A stretch of DNA of 64,000 nucleotides from an uncultured Collinsella sp. (GTDB taxonomy: Bacteria > Actinomycetota > Coriobacteriia > Coriobacteriales > Coriobacteriaceae). The stretch covers positions 8,091 through 72,090 of the forward strand of contig CATXJW010000007.1 of NCBI GenBank assembly GCA_958370325.1, read 5' to 3'. A program made the translations under genes and the position numbers. Of the stretch, positions 17,010 to 26,219 are shown one piece after another (the stretch's first letter is position 1; every line of letters begins with the position of its first letter). Below the pieces are notes generated by a model that saw only the letters and a program-made list of their open reading frames with translations, was not told the DNA's origin and ran no database searches.

Positions 17010-18578
17010 ATGGACGGCGCGAGCGATCGTGCAATCGAAGAGGACATGCTCGATCAGTTCAACTATTTTGATGATGAGGACGAGGAATTGATCGATCGGC
17101 GCGAGCCGGCGGCGCTCGATGCTTTCGACCTTGTTGATGAAGGGCCCGACGAGGACGAGGTCGAATCGACGAAACCCCCACAGCCTTCGCACCATGATTC
17201 GTTGCTCTCAAGAGTCCCCATGCACCACGGTGTCCGTGCCGGCGCCCTCCATATGAAAACCGACTGGCGCCAGATCGTGACGGCAGGCGATGAGCTTGCC
17301 GTCGATGCGCCGCTCACCGATAAATCATCCATCATCTGCCGCACCGGCATGCTTATGCTGGCAAGCGGAACAGGTGCCTGGCGCGTGCGCGATACCATGA
17401 ATCGTGTTGCTGCCGTACTCGGCGTCACGATTCACGTCGACCTGAGTCTCCTGTCGTTTGAGTGCACCTGCATCGAAGGCGGCCACTGCTTTAACGAGGT
17501 CGTCAGCCTACCCACAACGGGAGTCAATACTCATCGCATTTGGATGATGGAGAGCTTCTTAAAGGAAATCGAGGTTTACGGGCGCCGGTTTACCGTGCAT
17601 GAGTACCACGAGATGCTCAAGACCGTTGAGAGTTCAAAACCCGATTACACTCCCTGGCAACAGGGCCTTGCGGCGGCCTGTGCTTGTGGTGCCTTTGTCT
17701 TTTTGCTCGGCGGCGGCCCTATCGAGATGGCTTGTGCATTTGTGGGCGCTGGTGTCGGCAACTTTGTTCGCTCCCATATTCTCAAGCAAGGCCTTGGCCA
17801 GTTTAGCGCGCTGACGATCGGAGTTGCGCTCGCTTGCGTTTCGTATCTGCTGGCATTGCTCGGCCTTGGCCAGGTCATTCCGGGGGCAATGTCGCACCAA
17901 GAAGGCTATATCGGCGCCATGCTCTTTGTGATTCCCGGCTTTCCCCTCATTACGGCAGGCCTCGACATCGCTAAGCTCGATATGCGAAGCGGCATTGAGC
18001 GTCTTTCGTATGCTGTGTCGATTATTGTGATGGCGACCCTCGTAGGCTGGATGGTTGCCGAGTGTGTGGGGCTGGCGCCGGATGACTTTGCCCCGCTCGG
18101 GCTCTCACCGTTGGCTCTTACACTCTTGCGTGTGGTGATGAGCTTCGCCGGTGTATTTGGCTTCTCGGTTATGTTCAACAGTCCGGTAAAGATGGCGGCG
18201 GCGGCAGGGCTCATCGGCGCCGTGTCTAATACCTTGCGCCTTACGCTCGTCGATGTGCCGACGCTGCTTCCCTTTCTGGGCTTGAGCGCTTGCATGCCTC
18301 CCGAGGCGGCGGCGTTTATCGGCGCGCTGGTATCGGGTCTGCTCGCGAGCTTAGCCGAAATCAAGCTCACCTATCCACGTATCGCCCTCACGGTGCCATC
18401 GATTGTCATTATGGTGCCGGGCTTGTATCTGTATCGCTCAATGTATTACATGTGCACCTTCGACACGGTCAATATGCTCGGCTGGTTTGTGCGTGCAGTG
18501 CTCATCGTGGCGTTTTTGCCCGTTGGCCTGGGTGTGGCGCGTACGCTCACCGACCCTCGCTGGCGCCACACCAGCTAA
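17010..18578 (+). CDS. Threonine/serine exporter family membrane protein (ThrE-like)
   Basis: About 190 N-terminal residues begin with an acidic stretch, then a soluble region with TGMLMLASGTGAWRVRDTMNR that is characteristic of the ThrE N-terminal half. About ten hydrophobic helices follow, including VIPGFPLITAGLDIAKLDM and the C-terminal half with VPSIVIMVPG. Single-chain proteins carrying both ThrE halves export threonine or serine in actinobacteria. The ribosome site AGGAAGGGAG fits ATG 17010 better than ATG 16977. The real substrate is an inference. Confidence 0.8.
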   Translation: MDGASDRAIEEDMLDQFNYFDDEDEELIDRREPAALDAFDLVDEGPDEDEVESTKPPQPSHHDSLLSRVPMHHGVRAGALHMKTDWRQIVTAGDELAVDAPLTDKSSIICRTGMLMLASGTGAWRVRDTMNRVAAVLGVTIHVDLSLLSFECTCIEGGHCFNEVVSLPTTGVNTHRIWMMESFLKEIEVYGRRFTVHEYHEMLKTVESSKPDYTPWQQGLAAACACGAFVFLLGGGPIEMACAFVGAGVGNFVRSHILKQGLGQFSALTIGVALACVSYLLALLGLGQVIPGAMSHQEGYIGAMLFVIPGFPLITAGLDIAKLDMRSGIERLSYAVSIIVMATLVGWMVAECVGLAPDDFAPLGLSPLALTLLRVVMSFAGVFGFSVMFNSPVKMAAAAGLIGAVSNTLRLTLVDVPTLLPFLGLSACMPPEAAAFIGALVSGLLASLAEIKLTYPRIALTVPSIVIMVPGLYLYRSMYYMCTFDTVNMLGWFVRAVLIVAFLPVGLGVARTLTDPRWRHTS

Positions 18579-18609
18579 TTGGTGCAAATGAAACTGATCC
18601 GCAAAACAT

Positions 18610-18673
18610 GAACGTGGATAATCTCCCGTTTTTGGCCTGTTTACGGGCTCAAAACGGGAGATTATTCACGCTC
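18610..18673. repeat. Palindrome of the GTGGATAATCTCCC family
   Basis: Arms GTGGATAATCTCCCGTTTT and its inverse match at 21 of 23 positions around an 18-base centre. The same core recurs several times at 32357-32500. The remainder of the gap before clpC holds a hairpin with AAAGCGC/GCGCTTT arms (about 18815-18842) in the presumed clpC leader. Confidence 0.7.
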
Positions 18674-18877
18674 GTGGAATGGGTGTCCGAAAATCCACGC
18701 TCGTTGGGCCGATGCAGACGCACCTGGCAATTCCTTTTTTGTAGACGTTGTCACGCGGCTACGCGCGGGAAAGGTCCCAACGGTTAACATATACTCCATA
18801 TGGGTAAAGAGACCAAAGCGCTGCCGCGGGGCGGCGCTTTGCGTTTGAAAAAACTAGCTCGTCTAAGAGGAACTAGC

Positions 18878-21520
18878 ATGTTAGACCGTTTTACCGATCG
18901 CGCGCGCAAGGTCATGTCCATGGCCAAGCAAGAGGCGCTCGATCTGCACTCAAATAAGGTGGGCACCGAGCACCTGCTGCTTGCGCTCGCTAAGGAGGAC
19001 GAGGGTATTGCCGCCGAGGCACTGCGTTCGCTCGATATCTCCTACGATGACATCATGGATACCCTCAAAGAGGTCCAGACCACGGTTCCCGAGCCCAGCG
19101 AGGAGACCGAGGCTGCCAAGCTCGCCTTTACGCCGCTCGTCATCAGCGTGATGGAACGCTCCTTCCGCGTGGCACGCGAGAACAACCAGACCTACGTTTC
19201 GACCGAGCACTTGCTGATCGGCATCGTCGAAGAAGGCAACGGCATGGCCATGGACATCCTCATGCGCCTGGGCGTGTCGTCTGCTTCCATTAAAAAGGCC
19301 ATCGAAAAGCTCACTGCCAAGGATCAGGACAAGAAGCGTCCGCTCGCTGGCGCTGGCGCTGGTCGTCCCGGTGCGGGCCTGCCGTTCTTTAGCGGCTCGG
19401 ATGCCTCTCAGCAAAAGGGGAGCGGCACCGACACGCTCAAGCAGTTCGCCACCAACCTCACGCAAAAGGCGCGCGACGGCGAGCTCGATCCCGTGATTGG
19501 CCGCGAAAAGGAAGTCCAGCGCATGATGGAGATCCTTTCGCGCCGCACCAAGAACAATCCGCTTATCCTGGGCGATCCCGGCGTGGGCAAGACGGCTATC
19601 GTCGAGGGCCTGGCGCAGCAGATTGCTGCTGGCAACGTGCCCGAGAACCTCATGAACCAGAATATCTGGACGCTCGACCTACCGGGTCTCGTTGCGGGCG
19701 CCAAGTATCGCGGTGAGTTCGAGGAGCGCCTCAAGAACGTGATCCAGGAGGCAACCGAGGCCGACGACGTCATCCTGCTTATCGATGAGATGCACACCAT
19801 CATCGGTGCCGGTTCCGCCGAGGGCTCCATCGACGCGAGCTCCATGCTCAAGCCGGTGCTCGCGCGCGGCGCCTTCCAGATTATCGGTGCCACCACGGCC
19901 GAGGAGTTCCGCAAGTACCTCACCAAGGACCCGGCCTTCGAGCGCCGCTTCCAGACCATCGATGTCGAGGAGCCGAGCGTCGAGGATACGGTCAAGATCC
20001 TGACCGCGCTCAAGCCGCGCTACGAGGAGCACCACCACGTGCGCTATACACAGGGTGCCATCGAGGCCGCCGCGAACCTCTCCAACCGCTACATCCAGGA
20101 TCGCTTCCTGCCCGATAAGGCAATCGACCTCATCGACGAGGCCGGTGCCCGCGCTCGCATCGCCGCGAATCGCGCGCCCGAGCCGGTGCGCGAGGCCGAG
20201 CATCGCATCGAGGAACTCAAGGCTGCCGCACAGGAGGCTACCGAGAGCGACGATATGAACAAGGCCGCCGAGATCACCGAGCAGCAGAAGGCTGCCGAGA
20301 TTGAACTCGCCGAGGCCAAGGCTGCCTGGACCGCCGAGCTCGACGCCAGCCCGCTCACCATCGATGTGAGTCAGATCGCCGATATCGTGTCCGTGACTTC
20401 GGGCGTGCCGGTGTCCTCGCTTACCGAAAGCGAGAGTCGTCGCCTGCTGCAGGCCGAAAGCGTGCTCAAGACGCGCATCATCGGTCAGGATGAGGCTGTC
20501 GAGGCCGTTGCCAAGGCCGTGCGCCGCAGCCGCTCGCCGCTCAAGGATCCGCGTCGCCCCGGCGGCAGCTTTATCTTCTTGGGTCCCACCGGCACGGGCA
20601 AGACCGAGCTCGCCAAGACGCTCGCCGAGTACCTCTTTGGCAGCAAGGACGCACTCATCAGCTTCGACATGTCCGAGTTCGGTAGCGAGTTCGAGGTCTC
20701 CAAGCTCATCGGCAGCCCTCCGGGTTACGTCGGTCACGATGAGGGCGGCCAGCTCACCAAGGCCGTTCGTCGCCACCCGTACTCGGTCGTGCTGTTCGAC
20801 GAGATCGAGAAGGCGCACCCCGATATCTTTAACATCCTGCTGCAGGTGCTGGAGGAGGGCCGCCTGACTGATAGCCAGGGCAAGACGGTCGACTTCCGCA
20901 ATACCGTGATCATCATGACGTCCAACGTGGGCGCCCGCGAGATCGCACAGGATGCGAGCGTTGGCTTTGGCACTACCGGCGAGCAGGGTCTCACGTCGAG
21001 TGAGATCCGCGGCCGCGCGATGGGCGAGCTCAAGCGCCTGTTCCGCCCCGAGCTGCTCAACCGTATCGACGATATTGTGGTGTTCCAGAAGCTCTCGGGC
21101 GAGAATCTCACCAAGATCGCGCACCTGCTGGTGGACGATCTGCGCCAGCGCCTGATCGCTAACGGCATGAATATCAAGCTCACCGATGCGGCCTATGACA
21201 AGATCGTGGCCGAGGGCACCGACCTCACCAACGGTGCGCGTCCGCTGCGCCGTGCTATTCAAAAGCTCATCGAGGACCCGCTGTCCGAGGAGCTGCTGGC
21301 CGGCGAGTGGGGCGAGGGCGATACCGTCCTGTGCGACGTGGCCGATGGCAAGTTTGTCTTTAGCCACGGCACGGGCGAGATCCCGGCACCGCGTCCGGCG
21401 GGCACGCTCGGTGGCGATACCGCCCCGGCGGCACCGCACACTGGCAACGCCGCGCCCGTGAGCGGCGGCGTGACCTCGGGCCCCGGCGGCATGATGCAAG
21501 CCGGTTCCGGCGCGCTGTAG
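18878..21520 (+). CDS. clpC: ATP-dependent Clp protease ATPase subunit ClpC
   Basis: A double-ring AAA+ unfoldase that feeds substrates to ClpP. The Clp-N repeat domain (1-145) is followed by D1 with Walker A GDPGVGKTAIVEG near residue 228, a UVR-type coiled-coil M region (DDMNKAAEITEQQKAAE), and D2 with GPTGTGKTELAKT. AAGAGG precedes ATG 18878. The last ~45 residues are Gly/Ala/Pro-rich and presumably disordered. The usual partners ctsR, mcsA and mcsB are not adjacent, so control must differ from the Bacillus operon. Confidence 0.94.
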   Translation: MLDRFTDRARKVMSMAKQEALDLHSNKVGTEHLLLALAKEDEGIAAEALRSLDISYDDIMDTLKEVQTTVPEPSEETEAAKLAFTPLVISVMERSFRVARENNQTYVSTEHLLIGIVEEGNGMAMDILMRLGVSSASIKKAIEKLTAKDQDKKRPLAGAGAGRPGAGLPFFSGSDASQQKGSGTDTLKQFATNLTQKARDGELDPVIGREKEVQRMMEILSRRTKNNPLILGDPGVGKTAIVEGLAQQIAAGNVPENLMNQNIWTLDLPGLVAGAKYRGEFEERLKNVIQEATEADDVILLIDEMHTIIGAGSAEGSIDASSMLKPVLARGAFQIIGATTAEEFRKYLTKDPAFERRFQTIDVEEPSVEDTVKILTALKPRYEEHHHVRYTQGAIEAAANLSNRYIQDRFLPDKAIDLIDEAGARARIAANRAPEPVREAEHRIEELKAAAQEATESDDMNKAAEITEQQKAAEIELAEAKAAWTAELDASPLTIDVSQIADIVSVTSGVPVSSLTESESRRLLQAESVLKTRIIGQDEAVEAVAKAVRRSRSPLKDPRRPGGSFIFLGPTGTGKTELAKTLAEYLFGSKDALISFDMSEFGSEFEVSKLIGSPPGYVGHDEGGQLTKAVRRHPYSVVLFDEIEKAHPDIFNILLQVLEEGRLTDSQGKTVDFRNTVIIMTSNVGAREIAQDASVGFGTTGEQGLTSSEIRGRAMGELKRLFRPELLNRIDDIVVFQKLSGENLTKIAHLLVDDLRQRLIANGMNIKLTDAAYDKIVAEGTDLTNGARPLRRAIQKLIEDPLSEELLAGEWGEGDTVLCDVADGKFVFSHGTGEIPAPRPAGTLGGDTAPAAPHTGNAAPVSGGVTSGPGGMMQAGSGAL

Positions 21521-21545
21521 GGCGTAACAAAACCTTGTGTCCACG

Positions 21546-21573
21546 AGGGCGTTCCAAAGGAGCGCCCTTTTTC
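21546..21573 (+). terminator. Terminator after clpC
   Basis: AGGGCGTTCC/GGAGCGCCCT stem with an AAA loop and TTTTT. The remaining 270 bp to pepD hold a small GAAGGG/CCCTTC hairpin (about 21662-21681) and no evident gene. Confidence 0.85.
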
Positions 21574-21845
21574 TGTTGGAAAGGCCCCTTCGTTCAAAGT
21601 AGGTCTCATTAAACAAACCAATGGCGTATGCATAAACGTTGATCAAGCGTTTAGGTTGGTTGAAGGGTCCAACGTCCCTTCGGCGCGGCCCGTCTAACAT
21701 GCTTTATCTTAATAAAGTGGCGTTTCCCTGCCGTTAGCCGATGATGCAAGGGCGCTCGGCGTTTTCGACTGGTTTATGCACGCAAAGTCTGGGAATATAC
21801 AAGTCGCATGTCTTACTGTCTAACCAGTTGCGCCAAGGAGGCACC

Positions 21846-23303
21846 ATGGATTACAAGATCACCGGCTACGAGCCCGCCCAGCTGTTCCATTTCTTTGAGG
21901 AGGTCAGCGCGATCCCCCGTGGGTCTGGCAACGAGAAGGGCATCAGCGATTTCCTGGTTGCGTTTGCCAAGGAGCGCGGCCTCGATGTGTACCAGGACGA
22001 GGTCTACAACGTCATCATTCGCAAGCCCGCTTCTGCCGGTGCCGAGAATGCCCCGGCCGTGATGCTGCAGGGCCACATCGATATGGTGTGCGACAAGTTG
22101 GGCTCTGTTGAGCACGACTTTACGACCGATGGTATCGACCTGGTCGTCAAGGACGGCGTCCTCACCGCTAACGGCACCACCCTGGGCGCCGACAACGGCA
22201 TTGCTGTCGCTCTGATGCTTACTGTGCTCAACGACGATTCGATCGTTCACCCCGCCCTCGAGTGCGTATTCACCACCGACGAGGAGACTGGCCTGGTCGG
22301 CGCTGAGACGCTCGACAAGTCCCAGATTAGCGCCCGCACCATGATTAACCTTGACTCCGAGGAAGAGGGCGTTGCCACCGTCAGCTGCGCCGGCGGCGTC
22401 GTCGTTACCTACACTTGCCCGATCGCGCGCGAGCACAAGACCGGTAGCACCCTCACGCTCGACATCTCCGGCCTACTGGGTGGTCATTCCGGCAACGATA
22501 TCAACCTGGAGCGCGGCAACGGCAACCTCATCATGGCCCGCATCATCGACCGCCTGATGGTTGCCGGCGAGCCCGCCATCGTCAGCTTTAACGGCGGCAC
22601 TAAGGACAACGCCATCAACCGTGAGTGCAAGGCTGTTCTGGTCTACGCCGACCACGCTGCCGCCGAGGTCGCGGCCGAGATCGCCCGTGGCATCATCGCC
22701 GACGTCACTGCCGAGCTCGAGGTCTTCGACCCCGGCTTTACCTGCACCGTCGAGATTGCCGATAACGCCGAGGTCGAGGCCATGGACCAGAAGTCCGCAC
22801 TTGCCCTCATTCGCGCTCTGCGTCTTGCCCCCAATGGTGTGATCCGCCGCAACGTCGCCACCGACGGTTCCGTTGAGGTTTCCTCCAACATCGGCGTGGT
22901 CGCCACTTCTGACGACGAGGTCAAGATCATGCTGTCCCCGCGCTCCTCGATCACTTCGCTGCAGAACGAGTTCAAGGACCGCCTGCAGACGCTGGCCGAT
23001 GTCCTGGGCTTCGACGCCAAGTTTGAGTTCGAGTATCCCGGCTGGAGCTATGCCGAGCATTCGCCGGTCCGCGACGTCTTTGTCGAGAGCTATCGCGAGC
23101 TCTTTGGCTCCGAGCTGCGCATCGAGTCCATTCACGCCGGCCTTGAGTGCGGCCTGTTTGCCGAGGCCCTGCACGGCCTGGACGCCATCGCCGTGGGCCC
23201 GACGCTCTCCGATGTCCACACCCCGGACGAGAGCATGGAGCTCGCTTCTGCCGAGCGCTTCTACGAGCTGCTCATCGACGTCCTCAAGCGCCTCGCTGCG
23301 TAA
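21846..23303 (+). CDS. pepD: Aminoacyl-histidine dipeptidase (PepD, M20 family)
   Basis: A cytosolic di-zinc dipeptidase, typically acting on Xaa-His dipeptides. Metal ligands and catalytic residues sit in QGHIDMV (H77, D79), GADNGIAVA (D116, bridging) and TTDEETGLVGA (E146 and E147). The dimerisation insert LLGGHSGNDINLERGN is the M20C hallmark, and the last ligand is in SDVHTPDE. AAGGAGG precedes ATG 21846; 485 aa is typical. Confidence 0.93.
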   Translation: MDYKITGYEPAQLFHFFEEVSAIPRGSGNEKGISDFLVAFAKERGLDVYQDEVYNVIIRKPASAGAENAPAVMLQGHIDMVCDKLGSVEHDFTTDGIDLVVKDGVLTANGTTLGADNGIAVALMLTVLNDDSIVHPALECVFTTDEETGLVGAETLDKSQISARTMINLDSEEEGVATVSCAGGVVVTYTCPIAREHKTGSTLTLDISGLLGGHSGNDINLERGNGNLIMARIIDRLMVAGEPAIVSFNGGTKDNAINRECKAVLVYADHAAAEVAAEIARGIIADVTAELEVFDPGFTCTVEIADNAEVEAMDQKSALALIRALRLAPNGVIRRNVATDGSVEVSSNIGVVATSDDEVKIMLSPRSSITSLQNEFKDRLQTLADVLGFDAKFEFEYPGWSYAEHSPVRDVFVESYRELFGSELRIESIHAGLECGLFAEALHGLDAIAVGPTLSDVHTPDESMELASAERFYELLIDVLKRLAA

Positions 23304-23359
23304 AGGTCGCGCTAGCAGCAGTTCGAGCCACGTGCTAGCGGATTGCAAATGACATTACG

Positions 23360-23407
23360 AGAGGGGGCATCCGAACTTTTGTGACGGGTGCCCCCCCTCT
23401 TCTTTTA
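23360..23407. terminator. Shared terminator between convergent pepD and hipA
   Basis: A GAGGGGGCA...TGCCCCCCTC stem with TCTTCTTTT on the plus side serves pepD, and it lies 24 bp past the hipA stop on the other strand. Confidence 0.75.
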
Positions 23408-23429
23408 AGAAATGTGGATTGATTGGCGC

Positions 23430-24734
23430 CTAGCCCATATCCGCCTTGATGAGGTCGAGGGTGCGCTGGCAGTTTTCGCGGACGGGGCCGAGCATGTGCT
23501 CGCGCAGGTCCGCCATGCCGGGCAGGTCGGCGTATTCGTCCATGATCTCTTCCATGCAAATGGGCACCTCGTAGGCGAGGTCCATCATGGTCGCAAAGCA
23601 AAACTTCTCGGATAGCCCGGCATCGGTGAGCGCCGCCTCCAGCGCGGGGTCGCCCATACCGTGGTATCGGCGGATAGCGCCTGGACCGATGCGCCCCACT
23701 CGATTTTCGCCGCCAACGCTCATGGCAAGGCGCGCCCGGCGGCGCATACGCTCGTACGCCAAGCCCGATGCGACATCGTACATGGGTGCGAGCGCTGCGT
23801 TTGTGCCTTTGCCTAGGATGAGCGAGTAGTTTTTAGCGTGTGCGTCAGGCGCTCCGATAATGGCGTTATAGAACAACATATAGGTAAAAAGCACAAGATT
23901 CATGTGGTGGGGGACTGTGTTAATCAGTCGTTCTTGGATGTCTCGTGTGGTTGGTCCTCCGTCGGCGGTGTATTTCTGGCTTGGCAATACACCGAGCGCC
24001 TGGCAAAAGTCCTCCTGATGCAGCCTTTCGATATTTCCGCTGCTATTGACCATTCTGTCGTACCGTTCAACGACGAGCGCGGCTTCGTCTTCAAATGTGC
24101 AATAGGAGACGTTGGCAGTTGGAATGCCAACACGCCGAGCCGTTTTCATGCAGACGAATTCGTTTAAGGCCTGATGTTTGAACCCAACGACACCATTTTT
24201 GAAGATATGGGTAGTGGGGGATGACCCTAGACATTCGCACCATTGGCCATCATGCCAAGCTAGTGCAAATTTGCCTTGGTTGCCGCCCAGGGACCAGCTT
24301 TCGTTGGAGCCCATCCATGTCTCTCTTTCGTCATCGCGAATTGCTTTGAGCTTGTGAGCGATTTGAGAATTGGTAAGCGGGCGGTATGCCGAGACCCTGC
24401 CGCGGGCGGCGCCTAATTGATCGGTTCGACAAAACTGAACGGCCCCCGCGCAGTCAAGACCGATATGGCACAAGAGGGCGACGGGGTTGTTGGATGCAAC
24501 GTCATGCTCGGCGGCAATAGCGCGACGCTGCTCTTGGCTGTCGGGCAAAAGGCCAAATAGGAACGGGCGGACGATGTTATGGCCATACGTGCGATTGGAA
24601 AGCGGCATTGTAAGCGATAGTGGTGCTCCGCGATAGGTTGGGGCGTATACAAAGCTGCAGAGTCCATGCTCGTCTTGCCGGAGAGTGCCTGCGATTTCGC
24701 CACAAATGAGGGTCGCAAGCTCCATCTCTGCCAT
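23430..24734 (-). CDS. hipA: HipA-like serine/threonine kinase toxin
   Basis: HipA proteins phosphorylate cellular targets (GltX in E. coli) and induce dormancy. The N-terminal HipA_N region (PLSLTMPL) precedes the kinase core: LGGNQGKFAL (nucleotide loop), HIFK, VVERYDR (hinge), EDFCQALG, the catalytic loop GAPDAHAKNYSLI with Asp and Asn, and PMYDVASG in place of DFG. All expected kinase residues appear intact, so I expect activity. The gene starts immediately after the stop of the HTH gene. The region is less GC-rich and uses rarer codons than its neighbours, suggesting acquisition. Confidence 0.85.
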   Translation of the reverse strand: MAEMELATLICGEIAGTLRQDEHGLCSFVYAPTYRGAPLSLTMPLSNRTYGHNIVRPFLFGLLPDSQEQRRAIAAEHDVASNNPVALLCHIGLDCAGAVQFCRTDQLGAARGRVSAYRPLTNSQIAHKLKAIRDDERETWMGSNESWSLGGNQGKFALAWHDGQWCECLGSSPTTHIFKNGVVGFKHQALNEFVCMKTARRVGIPTANVSYCTFEDEAALVVERYDRMVNSSGNIERLHQEDFCQALGVLPSQKYTADGGPTTRDIQERLINTVPHHMNLVLFTYMLFYNAIIGAPDAHAKNYSLILGKGTNAALAPMYDVASGLAYERMRRRARLAMSVGGENRVGRIGPGAIRRYHGMGDPALEAALTDAGLSEKFCFATMMDLAYEVPICMEEIMDEYADLPGMADLREHMLGPVRENCQRTLDLIKADMG

Positions 24735-25166
24735 TTATTTCACAACCTTACAGCCAAAGGAGAGGTCTGAAGTGTCGGAAAGGCCTTGCTCGGCTGCGAT
24801 TTGGGCCAGCAGGGCACCATAGGAAGATGGCGTTCCTTGTCGGGCGGGTCGTCTGCCTACGCTTGGCTTTGGCAGGGCATTCGAGTTCGCGATAGGGAAG
24901 TCCGCTATCGTCGTCGGATGTTCGGAGGGCGATGCGATGGAGTCGTTATCGCTTTGCGCAAAGAGACCTATGCCGAGTGCGTTAAAGACGGTCAGTAACT
25001 TGTCGAGCCGAATACCCGTGGCGTCTCCTAGCTCGAGCGATGCGAGCAGGCGCTCCGAAACGCCGGCTTTTTTAGCGAGGGCCGCACGGGTGATTTCCTG
25101 CGACTCGCGTGCCTGACGCACATAGATGCCAGCTTGGCGTGGTGTGGTGATGGGAAGGGTATCCAT
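24735..25166 (-). CDS. hipB: HipB-like Xre-family antitoxin/repressor
   Basis: Residues 10-65 form a helix-turn-helix of the Xre type (IYVRQARESQEITRAALAKK, then GVSERLLASLELGD), typical of HipB, which neutralises HipA and represses its own operon. The tail (70-143) is long and Ser/Pro-rich. I chose ATG 25166 because GGAG lies seven bases upstream; an ATG five codons earlier is possible. A perfect 14-bp inverted repeat lies directly upstream. Confidence 0.78.
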   Translation of the reverse strand: MDTLPITTPRQAGIYVRQARESQEITRAALAKKAGVSERLLASLELGDATGIRLDKLLTVFNALGIGLFAQSDNDSIASPSEHPTTIADFPIANSNALPKPSVGRRPARQGTPSSYGALLAQIAAEQGLSDTSDLSFGCKVVK

Positions 25167-25181
25167 GGCGATCTCCAACAT

Positions 25182-25220
25182 GCAGACTTTTGCATATCAG
25201 TATGACATGCAAAAGTCTGC
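25182..25220 (-). promoter_or_regulatory. hipBA operator palindrome
   Basis: GCAGACTTTTGCAT and ATGCAAAAGTCTGC form a perfect 14-bp inverted repeat around 11 bases, immediately in front of hipB. Known HipB operators are similarly spaced palindromes. Confidence 0.65.
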
Positions 25221-25225
25221 ACGAA

Positions 25226-25257
25226 AAGGCCTCATGCAAAACTTTGCATGAGGCCTT
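25226..25257. terminator. 15-bp palindrome between mntP and hipBA
   Basis: AAGGCCTCATGCAAA and TTTGCATGAGGCCTT are separated by only two bases. It could end mntP transcription on the minus strand, but its core ATGCAAA/TTTGCAT repeats the half-site of the neighbouring operator, so it may be a second HipB site. Confidence 0.5.
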
Positions 25258-25293
25258 GTACTGGCGTTGAGTTTTGAGCGATTGTGTTTGGCG

Positions 25294-25872
25294 TTACAGC
25301 GCCAAAATCCCCAGATGCTCAAGCAAGATCTTAAGTCCGATGAGGATGAGCACGATGCCGCCCACGATGGTGGCAGGTTTTTCGTAGCGCGCGCCAAAGG
25401 TGTGGCCGATCGCTACGCCGGCGACGGAGAAGATAAACGTTGTGACGCCGATAAGCGATACAGCGGGAACGATGTCAACCGAGAGCGCCGCAAATGAGAT
25501 GCCTACGGCTAGGGCGTCGATTGAGGTGGCGATGGCGAGGATCAGGTACTCGCCCAGGTCAATCTTTTCGGCATCCTTGCCGTCGCCTTCATCCTCGTCC
25601 TCGGTAAAGGCTTCCCACAGCATTTTGCCGCCGATGAAGGCCAAAAGGATAAAGGCGATCCAATGGTCGATGGGTCCGATGATGCCCATGAATTGACTGC
25701 CGAGCGCCCATCCGATTACGGGCATGCCGGCCTGAAAGCCGCCAAAGAACAGGCCGAGCACCACGGCGACTTTAAGGTTGATCTTCTTCATGCCAAGGCC
25801 CTTGCAAATGGAAACAGCAAAGGCGTCCATCGAAAGGCCAACGGCGAGCAACACGAGCTCTGCGAGTCCCAT
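25294..25872 (-). CDS. mntP: Manganese efflux pump MntP
   Basis: A 192-residue protein with six hydrophobic helices and the duplicated MntP motif: LSMDAFAVSICKGLGM in helix 1-2 and ATSIDALAVGISFA in the second half. The paired Asp residues are needed for Mn export. An acidic loop (EDEDEGDGKDAEK) separates the halves. The start at 25872 follows GGGAG in the expression region of a yybP-ykoY riboswitch, strongly supporting manganese-dependent control. Confidence 0.93.
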   Translation of the reverse strand: MGLAELVLLAVGLSMDAFAVSICKGLGMKKINLKVAVVLGLFFGGFQAGMPVIGWALGSQFMGIIGPIDHWIAFILLAFIGGKMLWEAFTEDEDEGDGKDAEKIDLGEYLILAIATSIDALAVGISFAALSVDIVPAVSLIGVTTFIFSVAGVAIGHTFGARYEKPATIVGGIVLILIGLKILLEHLGILAL

Positions 25873-25925
25873 AGTCTGGCTCCCTCTCTGCGGGCGGGCC
25901 CGCGTGTACCTCTTGGGGGAGTAAC

Positions 25926-26060
25926 AAAAAAGACCCGTGGCGTACGCGTTGCGCGCACAGCCACGAGTCTCGTTCATTAAGGCAAGCCAGGCCGCATCGG
26001 CCAGTGTGTTGACTTGCCGCGCCACCGGAGGCGAACCCGATCACGCGACTACTCCCTCAT
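25926..26060 (-). ncRNA. yybP-ykoY manganese riboswitch upstream of mntP
   Basis: On the minus strand the element opens with GAGGGAGTAGTC, contains AAGTCAACACACTGGC, then AATGAACGAGACTCGTGGC, and ends in a terminator made of GACTCGTGGC pairing with GCCACGGGTC before TTTTTT. These conserved blocks are the yybP-ykoY signature. Mn binding is expected to prevent terminator formation and switch on export. Confidence 0.88.
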
Positions 26061-26219
26061 TTATGCGAATCCCGATGCTACCACATAAGCAGCTCATTTG
26101 GATTGGGGCTCTCAGCTGTGTTCGCTCATTCTGTAAGCATCGGATTTTGCGGGCGTCACAGGGGCAAACCGTGAGAAACTTATTGACGTTTATGGAGCGT
26201 ATACGATGGGAGCGATGCC

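Noticed and set aside
21600..21845. Possible T-box or other riboswitch before pepD
   Set aside because: A GAAGGGTCC hairpin is present but the T-box core and a terminator/antiterminator pair are not.
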